Assembly: GCA_023430065.1 (NCBI GenBank)
Contig: JAEZCG010000145.1
Location: 1-24,958 of the forward strand
DNA from: Pseudomonadota bacterium
Lineage (GTDB): Bacteria; Pseudomonadota; Gammaproteobacteria; Burkholderiales; SHXO01
Direction: 5' to 3'
Length of the DNA: 24,958 nucleotides
The notes beneath the pieces are model-generated. The model worked only from the letters and a program-made list of their open reading frames with translations, was not told where the DNA came from and searched no databases. Made by a program: the position numbers and the translations under genes. Shown here one piece after another: positions 7,528-13,728 of this stretch; positions within the stretch are counted from its first letter, which is position 1, and every line of letters starts with the position of its first letter.

Positions 7528-9135
7528 CTACATGCGGAACACGCCGAAGCGCGTGTCCTCGATCGGTGCATTCAGGCTTGCCGACAGGCCCAGTCCGAGC
7601 ACCCGGCGCGTGTCGACAGGATCGATCACGCCGTCGTCCCACAGCCGTGCGCTTGCGTAGTAGGGATGTCCTTGGGCCTCGTATTGTGCGCGGATCGGCT
7701 GCTTGAACGCTTCCTCCTCTTCACGCGTCCAGGTCTTGCCCGCCTTTTCGATGCCCTCGCGCCGCACGGTGGCGAGTACACTCGCCGCCTGTTCTCCGCC
7801 CATGACGGAGATGCGCGCATTCGGCCACATCCACAGGAAGCGAGGCGCGTAGGCGCGGCCGCACATGCCGTAGTTGCCTGCGCCGAAGCTTCCGCCCACG
7901 ATGACCGTGAACTTCGGCACCTTCGCGCAGGCCACGGCAGTGACCATCTTCGCGCCGTCCTTGGCGATGCCGCCCGACTCGTATTTGCGCCCGACCATGA
8001 AGCCGGTGATGTTCTGCAAGAACACCAGGGGGATGCCGCGCTGGCTGCACAGCTCGATGAAGTGGGCCCCCTTCAAGGCGGATTCGGAAAAGAGGATGCC
8101 GTTGTTGGCGACGACGCCGACCGGATAGCCGTAGAGACGCGCGAAACCGGTCACCAGGGTGGTACCGTAGAGCGGTTTGAACTCGTCGAGTTCGCTTGCA
8201 TCGACCACCCGCGCGATCACTTCGCGGATGTCGAAGGGCTTGCGCGGGTCGGTGGGAATCACGCCATGCAGCTCCGCGACATCGCAGGCCGGGTCGCGCG
8301 GCTCGCGCACCTCGAGCGCGACACGTTTGGGCTGGTTCAGATGCGAGACGATGCGCCGCGCGATCTGCAACGCGTGCGTGTCGTTCGCCGCATAGTGATC
8401 GGCGACGCCCGAGGTGCGCGCGTGCACGTCCGCACCGCCCAGCTCCTCCGCGCTGACCACCTCGCCCGTGGCCGCCTTCACCAGCGGGGGGCCGCCCAGG
8501 AAGATGGTGCCCTGGTTGCGGACGATGATCGATTCGTCGGACATCGCGGGCACGTAGGCGCCGCCTGCGGTGCACGATCCCATCACCACCGCAATCTGCG
8601 GAATGCCCAGCGCCGACATATTGGCCTGGTTGAAGAAGATGCGTCCGAAGTGATCGCGGTCGGGGAACACCTCGTCCTGGTTAGGCAGGTTGGCCCCGCC
8701 CGAATCCACCAGGTAGATGCACGGCAGCCGGTTCTGCTGCGCGATCTCCTGCGCCCGCAGGTGCTTTTTCACCGTCATCGGGAAGTAGGTACCGCCCTTC
8801 ACGGTGGCGTCGTTGACGACGATCATGCACTCGCGCCCGCCGATGCGGCCGATGCCCGTGATGAGACCGGCGGCGGGCACCTGGTTTTCGTACATGTTCC
8901 AGGCGGCAAGCTGGGACAACTCGAGGAAGGGCGAACCGACGTCCAACAGGCCGCGCACACGATCGCGAGGAAGCAGCTTGCCGCGCGCGATGTGCCGCGC
9001 GCGTGCCGCCTCGCCGCCTCCCTGCGCGATGGATTCGACACATGCGCGCAGGTCGCGCACGAGCGCTTCCATCGCCAGCTTGCTGGCGGCGAACTCGGGC
9101 GAGCGCGGATTGAGAGTGGAGCGGATTGCCGTCAT
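7528..9135 (-). CDS. liuB: Methylcrotonyl-CoA carboxylase, beta (carboxyltransferase) subunit
   Basis: The 535-residue carboxyltransferase subunit that moves the carboxyl group from biotin to 3-methylcrotonyl-CoA. Two crotonase-like halves are visible, with glycine-rich oxyanion segments [12 protein letters not shown] (186-197) and [13 protein letters not shown] (414-426). N-I-T-G-F-M-V-G (375-382) and the C-terminal G-V-F-R-M match what I remember of Pseudomonas LiuB almost word for word along the whole chain, and length agrees. This favours methylcrotonyl-CoA over geranyl-CoA carboxylase (AtuC). The start ATG has only a weak ribosome binding site. A 72-nt gap separates it from the rhodanese gene, so the core liu genes may have their own promoter there, though I cannot point to one. 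It pairs with the alpha subunit two genes downstream. Confidence 0.94.
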   Translation of the reverse strand: MTAIRSTLNPRSPEFAASKLAMEALVRDLRACVESIAQGGGEAARARHIARGKLLPRDRVRGLLDVGSPFLELSQLAAWNMYENQVPAAGLITGIGRIGGRECMIVVNDATVKGGTYFPMTVKKHLRAQEIAQQNRLPCIYLVDSGGANLPNQDEVFPDRDHFGRIFFNQANMSALGIPQIAVVMGSCTAGGAYVPAMSDESIIVRNQGTIFLGGPPLVKAATGEVVSAEELGGADVHARTSGVADHYAANDTHALQIARRIVSHLNQPKRVALEVREPRDPACDVAELHGVIPTDPRKPFDIREVIARVVDASELDEFKPLYGTTLVTGFARLYGYPVGVVANNGILFSESALKGAHFIELCSQRGIPLVFLQNITGFMVGRKYESGGIAKDGAKMVTAVACAKVPKFTVIVGGSFGAGNYGMCGRAYAPRFLWMWPNARISVMGGEQAASVLATVRREGIEKAGKTWTREEEEAFKQPIRAQYEAQGHPYYASARLWDDGVIDPVDTRRVLGLGLSASLNAPIEDTRFGVFRM

Positions 9136-9207
9136 GGGTCCGGCTGCGATACACGATCGCGGAGCGTACGGGACACGATGCTCCGGATCCGACGCATCGG
9201 ACGATGC

Positions 9208-9612
9208 CTATTCGTGGTGATGGGGCTTTTCGCCCACCGGTCCACCCGCCTTCTTCCAGCCGTTGAAGCCGCCCTGCACGTGCGCCACCGGCTCGAGGCC
9301 CATCTCCTGCACGGCCTTCGTCGCGAGCGCCGAGCGCCAGGCGGACGCGCAGTAGAAGACGAACTGCTTGCCACTCCCGAAGATTTCCTTGAAGTAGGGG
9401 CTGGCCGGATCCACCCAGAACTCGAGCATGCCGCGCGGGGCGTGGAAGGCGCCGGGGATCATCCCGTCGCGTTCGAGTTCGCGCGGATCGCGGATGTCCA
9501 CGAAGACCACGTTCGAGTCCCCGTGCATCTTGATCGCATCCTCGGTTGCAATGGTTTTCACGACCTGGTTGGCCTCGTCTACGAGTTGCTTGCAGCCTTT
9601 GGTGATGGGCAT
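9208..9612 (-). CDS. Rhodanese-like domain protein
   Basis: A single-domain rhodanese of 134 residues, which would carry sulfane sulfur on a cysteine persulfide. The substrate-entry motif D-I-R-D-P-R-E-L-E-R-D-G (39-50) and the active loop Y-C-A-S-A-W-R-S (87-94, nucleophile C88, R93) are intact, with the six-residue loop of true sulfurtransferases rather than the longer loop of Cdc25 phosphatases. The C-terminus ends H-H-H-E, a possible metal-binding tail. No signal peptide is seen, so it is likely cytoplasmic. AGGAGG 5-6 nt before the ATG fixes the start. It lies 27 nt after the LOG gene. Sulfur donor and acceptor are unknown, and a link to leucine breakdown is not evident. Confidence 0.9.
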   Translation of the reverse strand: MPITKGCKQLVDEANQVVKTIATEDAIKMHGDSNVVFVDIRDPRELERDGMIPGAFHAPRGMLEFWVDPASPYFKEIFGSGKQFVFYCASAWRSALATKAVQEMGLEPVAHVQGGFNGWKKAGGPVGEKPHHHE

Positions 9613-9639
9613 CGTGTCCTCCTGGTGAGCAAACGACTA

Positions 9640-10242
9640 TTATGCCGCGTCCGGCGCCAGCCACCGCTTGAGCGGCGGCGGCACCCAGGCCTGCATCTTT
9701 GCCAGCAGGCCGGCCGGGTCGGCATCCGCCATCACCAGCGCGTGATGCACGGGCTGCAGGAATCCCTCGGCCAGCGCGTGCTCGAACATCGCCAGCAGGC
9801 GGTCGTAATAGCCGGCGACATTGAGCAGCGCGCACGGTTTTTGGTGGATCCCCAGCTGGGCCCACGTCACGATCTCGCAGAACTCCTCGAAGGTGCCGAA
9901 GCCTCCCGGCAGCGCCATGAATCCGTCCGACAGGTCGGCCATGCGCTGCTTGCGCTCGTGCATCGTGCGCGTGACGATCAACTGGGTGAGTTCCTCGTGC
10001 GCCAGCTCTCGTCGCATGAGCCCCTCGGGAATCACGCCGATGACTTCGCCCCCCGCGCGCAGCGCCGCCTCGGCCACCGTCCCCATCATGCCGACGCGTC
10101 CGCCGCCGAACACGACCGCGATGTCACGCTGCGCGAGCAGCGTCCCGACCGCCCGGGCAGCGGCGGCGTACTGCGGGTCGCGGCCTGCTTGCGATCCGCA
10201 GAAGACGCAGATGCGTTTCAGAAGCGGCCCTCCTTGAGCCAT
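9640..10242 (-). CDS. LOG family protein (TIGR00730; nucleoside 5'-monophosphate phosphoribohydrolase type)
   Basis: A Rossmann-like protein of the LOG/TIGR00730 family, whose members cleave cytokinin riboside 5'-monophosphate or AMP to base and ribose 5-phosphate. Key motifs are C-V-F-C-G-S (12-17), G-G-G-R-V-G-M-M-G (46-54), M-H-E-R-K-Q-R-M (94-101) and the catalytic P-G-G-F-G-T-F-E-E (112-120). I give the ATG at 10242 (200 residues), which overlaps the preceding gene by 25 nt. However, an AGGAGG (10234-10229) lies inside this frame, exactly 7 nt before a CTG codon at 10221; starting there would give the usual M-K-R-I-C-V family N-terminus and a 4-nt CTGA overlap. The true product may thus have 193 residues. 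Natural substrate in this bacterium is unknown. Confidence 0.9.
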   Translation of the reverse strand: MAQGGPLLKRICVFCGSQAGRDPQYAAAARAVGTLLAQRDIAVVFGGGRVGMMGTVAEAALRAGGEVIGVIPEGLMRRELAHEELTQLIVTRTMHERKQRMADLSDGFMALPGGFGTFEEFCEIVTWAQLGIHQKPCALLNVAGYYDRLLAMFEHALAEGFLQPVHHALVMADADPAGLLAKMQAWVPPPLKRWLAPDAA

Positions 10243-10826
10243 CGCTCCACTTGGTCGAAGCGATCCATGCCCCAGAAGGGTTCGTCATCCACGAAGATGA
10301 ACGGCGAGCCGAATACGCCTCGGGCAATGGCCTGCTCCACCTCCACCCGGAGCTTGTCCTTGATCGCCGGATCATTGAGCGCCGCCTCGAGGGCGGCGCC
10401 GTCGACTCCCATCCCGGCAGCAATCGCCACCGTGTCGGACGGATTGGAGATGTTCACGTCATGCTGGAAATAGGCTTCGTAGAGCGCGGCAGCGAGCCGC
10501 TTCGCCTTGGCGGGATCCTGCGCCTCCAGCCAGTAAAAGGCGCGCGCCGGCGCCTGCGTCGCGATGGGAAACACCGTCGGATGCTTGTACGCAATGCCGT
10601 GGAAGCGGGCACTGCGGGCGAAGTCGTGCCGGGCGTAGTCCCCCTTCAGGGGCACCGTGGGCAGCGGCGGCAGACCGGTGGCCTTGAACGTCGCACCGAG
10701 CAGAATCGGCCGCCAGCGTACCTCGCGCCCGTACTTGGCGCCCAGCGCATCGATGCGCGTGCTCGCGAGATACCCGTATGGGGATGAAAAGTCGAAGTAG
10801 AAGTCGATGGTTTGCATCTCAGTCAT
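10218..10826 (-). CDS. 2-hydroxychromene-2-carboxylate isomerase family (DsbA-like, kappa-class GST fold)
   Basis: A 202-residue thioredoxin-fold protein with the helical insertion typical of DsbA/kappa glutathione transferases. The active motif F-D-F-S-S-P-Y-G-Y-L-A (11-21) has the conserved Ser-Pro (S15-P16) in place of a redox Cys, and the cis-proline loop is V-F-G-S-P-F-I-F-V-D (171-180). In naphthalene degraders the named enzyme (NahD) isomerises 2-hydroxychromene-2-carboxylate using glutathione, but most homologues in genomes without aromatic clusters have no proven substrate, and no other aromatic gene is visible here. The start is either 10826 or 10817 (second Met); neither has a convincing ribosome binding site. 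The stop overlaps the LOG gene. Probably a glutathione-dependent isomerase or transferase. Confidence 0.85.
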   Translation of the reverse strand: MTEMQTIDFYFDFSSPYGYLASTRIDALGAKYGREVRWRPILLGATFKATGLPPLPTVPLKGDYARHDFARSARFHGIAYKHPTVFPIATQAPARAFYWLEAQDPAKAKRLAAALYEAYFQHDVNISNPSDTVAIAAGMGVDGAALEAALNDPAIKDKLRVEVEQAIARGVFGSPFIFVDDEPFWGMDRFDQVERWLKEGRF

Positions 10827-10848
10827 GGACGGCCATGGGGTGGAAATG

Positions 10849-10974
10849 TGGATCCCGGCGTGCCGGAGTGCCCAGAGCGTTGCGTCGCACCGGCGATCTG
10901 CGGTGCCCGGGCCGAGTGAGGCGACGTTACGATCCGCGGATCCCCGCTTGCCCCGGAATCGGCCTGCGGCAACG
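10849..10974. repeat. Hairpin-rich intergenic stretch with palindrome
   Basis: The 148-nt gap between the RidA and isomerase genes contains several dyads: GCACCG-8 nt-CGGTGC (10887-10906), a perfect 12-bp palindrome GATCCGCGGATC (10931-10942), and outer arms GACGTT (10923-10928) and AACGTC (10971-10976, overlapping the RidA stop). Two segments, near 10849-10873 and 10939-10960, look like decayed copies of the GGATTCC...GGAAT type repeat seen at 2231-2260. No T-tract follows, so a terminator is not claimed. Confidence 0.4.
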
Positions 10975-11406
10975 TCACGCTCTTCCCGGCGGGGAATCCT
11001 GCTGCCGACCGCGCGCGCTCACGGTTGCGCCCGGCCGGCGCGCGGTCACCTCGATCTCGATCTTCATCGCCGGCTCCACCAGCCCGCACACGAGCGCGGT
11101 GGCCGCCGGACGAGCCTTCGCGAGATACTCGCCGGCGATCGGCGCGATCTGTTTGAAGTACTCCTGTCGAGCGAGGTAGTAGTGTACGCGCACGACATCG
11201 TCGAGCGAGCACGCAGCCTGCCGCAGCGCCTGCTCGATGTTGCGGAACGCCTGGCGCGTCTGCACTTCGAGATCGTCGGAAATCGTCATCGTGGTGTAGT
11301 CGTAGCCGGTGGTGCCGGACACGAACACCCAGTCGCCGTCGACCACCGCACGGCTGTAGCCTGCAAGGGCCTCGAAGGTCGACCCCGACGAGATCAGCGT
11401 GCGCAT
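10975..11406 (-). CDS. RidA (YjgF/UK114) family protein
   Basis: A 143-residue protein of the RidA family, trimeric enzymes of which some hydrolyse reactive enamines and imines made by PLP enzymes. The sequence G-Y-S-R-A-V-V-D-G-D-W-V-F-V-S-G-T (16-32), the F-R-N-I-E-Q-A-L helix (54-61) and the pocket arginine in A-R-P-A-A-T (R99), then K-I-E-I-E-V-T-A (115-122), are typical of a RidA subgroup close to but distinct from classical deaminases. The core ends near residue 123; about 20 extra residues, rich in Arg, Gln and Ser, form a poorly structured tail. The start lies 4 nt after the stop of the dehydrogenase gene, so the two are co-transcribed. Deaminase activity is not assured outside the classical subgroup. 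Confidence 0.85.
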   Translation of the reverse strand: MRTLISSGSTFEALAGYSRAVVDGDWVFVSGTTGYDYTTMTISDDLEVQTRQAFRNIEQALRQAACSLDDVVRVHYYLARQEYFKQIAPIAGEYLAKARPAATALVCGLVEPAMKIEIEVTARRPGATVSARGRQQDSPPGRA

Positions 11407-11410
11407 CGTT

Positions 11411-12325
11411 CTACTCCTTGACCGGCGGAAACGCGACGCCGTTCAGCTTCGACTGGGCCAGGACCAGCGATGCGGTCAGGTGCTCGGGCCCGCTGAATCC
11501 CAGGTTCATCGCAGCGATCACGCTCTGCAAGGTGGTGGCCGCCATCGGTCCGGCGAGTCCGGCCTCCGTGGCCATCTGGTTGTAGTAGCGCATGTCCTTC
11601 GCCGCGTTGACCAGCGCGAACTTGTGGCCGGTGAAATCGCCCTCCACCGCCTTGCCCGCCACGTTCTGGAACATCGGCGAACTGGCGGCCCCGAGGCTGA
11701 ACAGCTTGAAGAACATCGTCGGGTCGACCTCGAGCTTGACGCACGCGGCGAGCAGCTCGCCGATGATGGCGAGCTGTGCGATCACCCCGAAATTGTTGAT
11801 GAGTTTGATCTTGTGGCCGGCACCGGTGCCGCCGGCGTGCAGGATGTTCTCGGAATAGGCGCCGAGCACGGGGCGAATCTCCTCCAGTGTCGCCTCGTCC
11901 GCGCCGACCATCGAGTTGAGCCGCCCCTGCGCAGCCTCCGCCGGCGTCCGGCTCAGGGGAGCGTCGACGAAGCGCATGCCTTTCGCCTGCAAGTCTGCGG
12001 CGATGCGCAGCGTCGAGGCCGGCTGGCTGGTGGAGGTGTCGATCACGATCTGCCCCTTGCGCCCGCACGCGAGGATGCCCGCATCTCGATAGACCAGATC
12101 CTCGACCTGCGGCGTCCCGGTCACGCACAGGATGACGACGTCGGATGCCTCGCACAGCGTCCGAAGATCCTTCGCCTCCTTCGCACCGCGTCCGACCAGA
12201 TCCTCGACCGGCGCGCGGTTGCGGTGCCCCATCACCATGGTGGGGAAGCCCTTCTCCACCAGATTCTTCGCCATGCCGTGGCCCATGAGGCCCACGCCGA
12301 TGAAACCGATGCGCTTCGTGCTCAC
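11411..12325 (-). CDS. NAD(P)-dependent beta-hydroxyacid dehydrogenase (3-hydroxyisobutyrate dehydrogenase family)
   Basis: A 304-residue member of the 3-hydroxyisobutyrate/6-phosphogluconate dehydrogenase family. The Rossmann motif is G-F-I-G-V-G-L-M-G (7-15) and the catalytic lysine lies in G-A-G-H-K-I-K-L-I-N-N (168-178, K174). The substrate loop normally reading D-A-P-V-S-G-G is here D-A-P-L-S-R-T (121-127), so the substrate is probably not plain 3-hydroxyisobutyrate. The GTG at 12325 is preferred to an upstream ATG because GGGGAGAAG precedes it at good distance and the protein then opens S-T-K-R-I-G-F. Valine-type dehydrogenases often occur with branched-chain catabolic genes, but no other valine-pathway gene is here. 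It may reduce or oxidise a short 3-hydroxy or tartronate-type acid. Confidence 0.82.
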   Translation of the reverse strand: MSTKRIGFIGVGLMGHGMAKNLVEKGFPTMVMGHRNRAPVEDLVGRGAKEAKDLRTLCEASDVVILCVTGTPQVEDLVYRDAGILACGRKGQIVIDTSTSQPASTLRIAADLQAKGMRFVDAPLSRTPAEAAQGRLNSMVGADEATLEEIRPVLGAYSENILHAGGTGAGHKIKLINNFGVIAQLAIIGELLAACVKLEVDPTMFFKLFSLGAASSPMFQNVAGKAVEGDFTGHKFALVNAAKDMRYYNQMATEAGLAGPMAATTLQSVIAAMNLGFSGPEHLTASLVLAQSKLNGVAFPPVKE

Positions 12326-12358
12326 TTCTCTTCTCCCCAATGACTCCATACACATGCA

Positions 12359-12498
12359 CCACGAAGACCAGAAAAACCGATTCAACACAGAGGACACAGA
12401 GGGTCACCGAGGAAACTCGAGAACACCGTTCGTTCTTGCTGTCCCTCGGTGTACCTCAATGTCCTCTGTGGTCGAACGCTTTGGTCTGTACTTCGTGT
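12359..12498. repeat. Long imperfect inverted repeat (CACAGAGGACACAGAG type)
   Basis: In the 202-nt gap between the thiolase and hydroxyacid dehydrogenase genes, 12360-12424 and the reverse complement of 12432-12497 align over about 65 nt, sharing CACGAAG, CACAGAGGACA, CACCGAGG and AAGAAC-like blocks, with a loop of about 7 nt. I judge roughly 70% identity by eye. The style is that of a widely dispersed intergenic element whose spurious translations contain N-T-E-D-T-E-G-H-R-G. In RNA it would form one very long hairpin between two genes. Confidence 0.75.
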
Positions 12499-12527
12499 TG
12501 CTTCGTGCGCTTGGTGGCCAATGCCCG

Positions 12528-13709
12528 TCAGATCATCTCCACCGCCATCGCGGTTGCCTCGCCGCCGCCGATGCACAGGCTGGCCACACCGCGCCGGGCG
12601 CCGTGCTTGCGCAGGGCCCCGAGCAGCGTGACGAGGATGCGCGCACCCGATGCACCGATCGGATGACCGAGCGCGCAGGCGCCGCCGTGCACGTTCACGC
12701 GCTCGTGCGGCAGTCCGTGCTCCTTCATGGCCGCCATCGTCACGACGGCAAACGCTTCGTTGATCTCGTAGAGGTCCACGTCACCCGGCTTCCAGCCAGT
12801 CTTGTCGTAGAGCTTGCGGATGGCACCGACAGGGGCAGTGGTGAACCAGCCCGGCTCCTGCGCATGCGTGGTGTGCCCGACGATGCGCGCGATGGGCGAC
12901 AGACCCCGCCGTTGCGCTTCCGAGGCGCGCATCAGCACCAGGGCGGCCGCGCCGTCGGAGATGGAGCTCGAGTTGGCCGCGGTAACCGTCCCCTCCTTGC
13001 GGAACGCAGGCTTGAGCTGCGGGATCTTCTCGAAGTTGGCCTTGAACGGCTGCTCGTCCTTGTCCACGAAGCGATCGCCCTTGCCGGACTTGAGCGCCAC
13101 CGGCGCGATCTCCCAGGCGAAGGTGCCGTCGTTGTTCGCCTGCTGCGCGCGCTCCAGCGAGGCGATCGCGAAGGCGTCCTGCTCGGCGCGCGTGAACTGG
13201 AACTTTGCCGCGCAGTCCTCGGCGAACGTGCCCATCAGCCGGCCCTTGTCGTAGGCATCTTCGAGGCCGTCGAGAAACATGTGGTCGAGCACCTGCTGAT
13301 GGCCCATGCGATAGCCGGTGCGTGCCTTGGGCAACAGATAGGGCGCGTTGCTCATGCTCTCCATCCCGCCTGCGACCATCACGCGGTTGGTATCTGCCCG
13401 CAGCAGGTCGCTCGCCAGCATGGCGGCCTTCATGCCCGAGCCGCACATCTTGTTGATCGTGGTGCAACCGGCGCCGAGCGGCAATCCGGCGCCGAGCGAG
13501 GCCTGCCGTGCGGGGGCCTGCCCCTGACCGGCAGGCAGCACGCAACCCATGATCACCTCGTCCACCTGATCCGCACCGATCCCGGCACGCTCCACCGCCG
13601 CCCGGATGGCGACCGCGCCCAGTTCGGATGCGGTGAAGTCCTTCAGTTCGCCCTGCATCGCGCCCATCGGTGTGCGGGCGGCGCCTACGATGACGATCGG
13701 ATCGTTCAT
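12528..13709 (-). CDS. Acetyl-CoA acetyltransferase (thiolase)
   Basis: A 393-residue thiolase of the acetoacetyl-CoA (AtoB/PhaA) type. It interconverts two acetyl-CoA with acetoacetyl-CoA, or cleaves longer 3-ketoacyl-CoA. The nucleophile is C89 in N-K-M-C-G-S-G (86-92); the N-E-A-F motif is 317-320, the general base H349 lies in G-A-C-A-L-G-H-P (343-350), and the second cysteine C379 in S-L-C-I-G-G-G (377-383). The ATG at 13709 has GGGAG 7-8 nt upstream and gives the normal family length. It follows aceK after only 19 nt. In leucine breakdown it would finish the conversion of acetoacetate, once activated, to acetyl-CoA; it could also feed PHA synthesis in reverse. The CoA-transferase or synthetase for acetoacetate is not in the window. 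Confidence 0.93.
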   Translation of the reverse strand: MNDPIVIVGAARTPMGAMQGELKDFTASELGAVAIRAAVERAGIGADQVDEVIMGCVLPAGQGQAPARQASLGAGLPLGAGCTTINKMCGSGMKAAMLASDLLRADTNRVMVAGGMESMSNAPYLLPKARTGYRMGHQQVLDHMFLDGLEDAYDKGRLMGTFAEDCAAKFQFTRAEQDAFAIASLERAQQANNDGTFAWEIAPVALKSGKGDRFVDKDEQPFKANFEKIPQLKPAFRKEGTVTAANSSSISDGAAALVLMRASEAQRRGLSPIARIVGHTTHAQEPGWFTTAPVGAIRKLYDKTGWKPGDVDLYEINEAFAVVTMAAMKEHGLPHERVNVHGGACALGHPIGASGARILVTLLGALRKHGARRGVASLCIGGGEATAMAVEMI

Positions 13710-13728
13710 GCCAGTCTCCCAGTGTGTG

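Noticed and set aside
3390..9135. Geranyl-CoA carboxylase (atuC/atuF) as identity of the two carboxylase subunits
   Set aside because: The gene order is atu-like, but the beta subunit resembles methylcrotonyl-CoA carboxylase along its whole length and HMG-CoA lyase is translationally coupled to the alpha gene. Kept as an open question on substrate range, not as the annotation.
7522..10473. 983-codon open frame on the plus strand opposite five genes
   Set aside because: It lies antisense to the carboxylase beta, rhodanese, LOG and isomerase genes, all of which have clear motifs. The translation is rich in Arg, His, Ala and Asp without any recognised domain, as expected of the mirror frame in GC-rich coding DNA.
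12340..12527. Possible small proteins rich in T-E-D-T-E or C-P-L-C-V-L-C
   Set aside because: These are translations of the long intergenic inverted repeat, a well-known kind of false gene.
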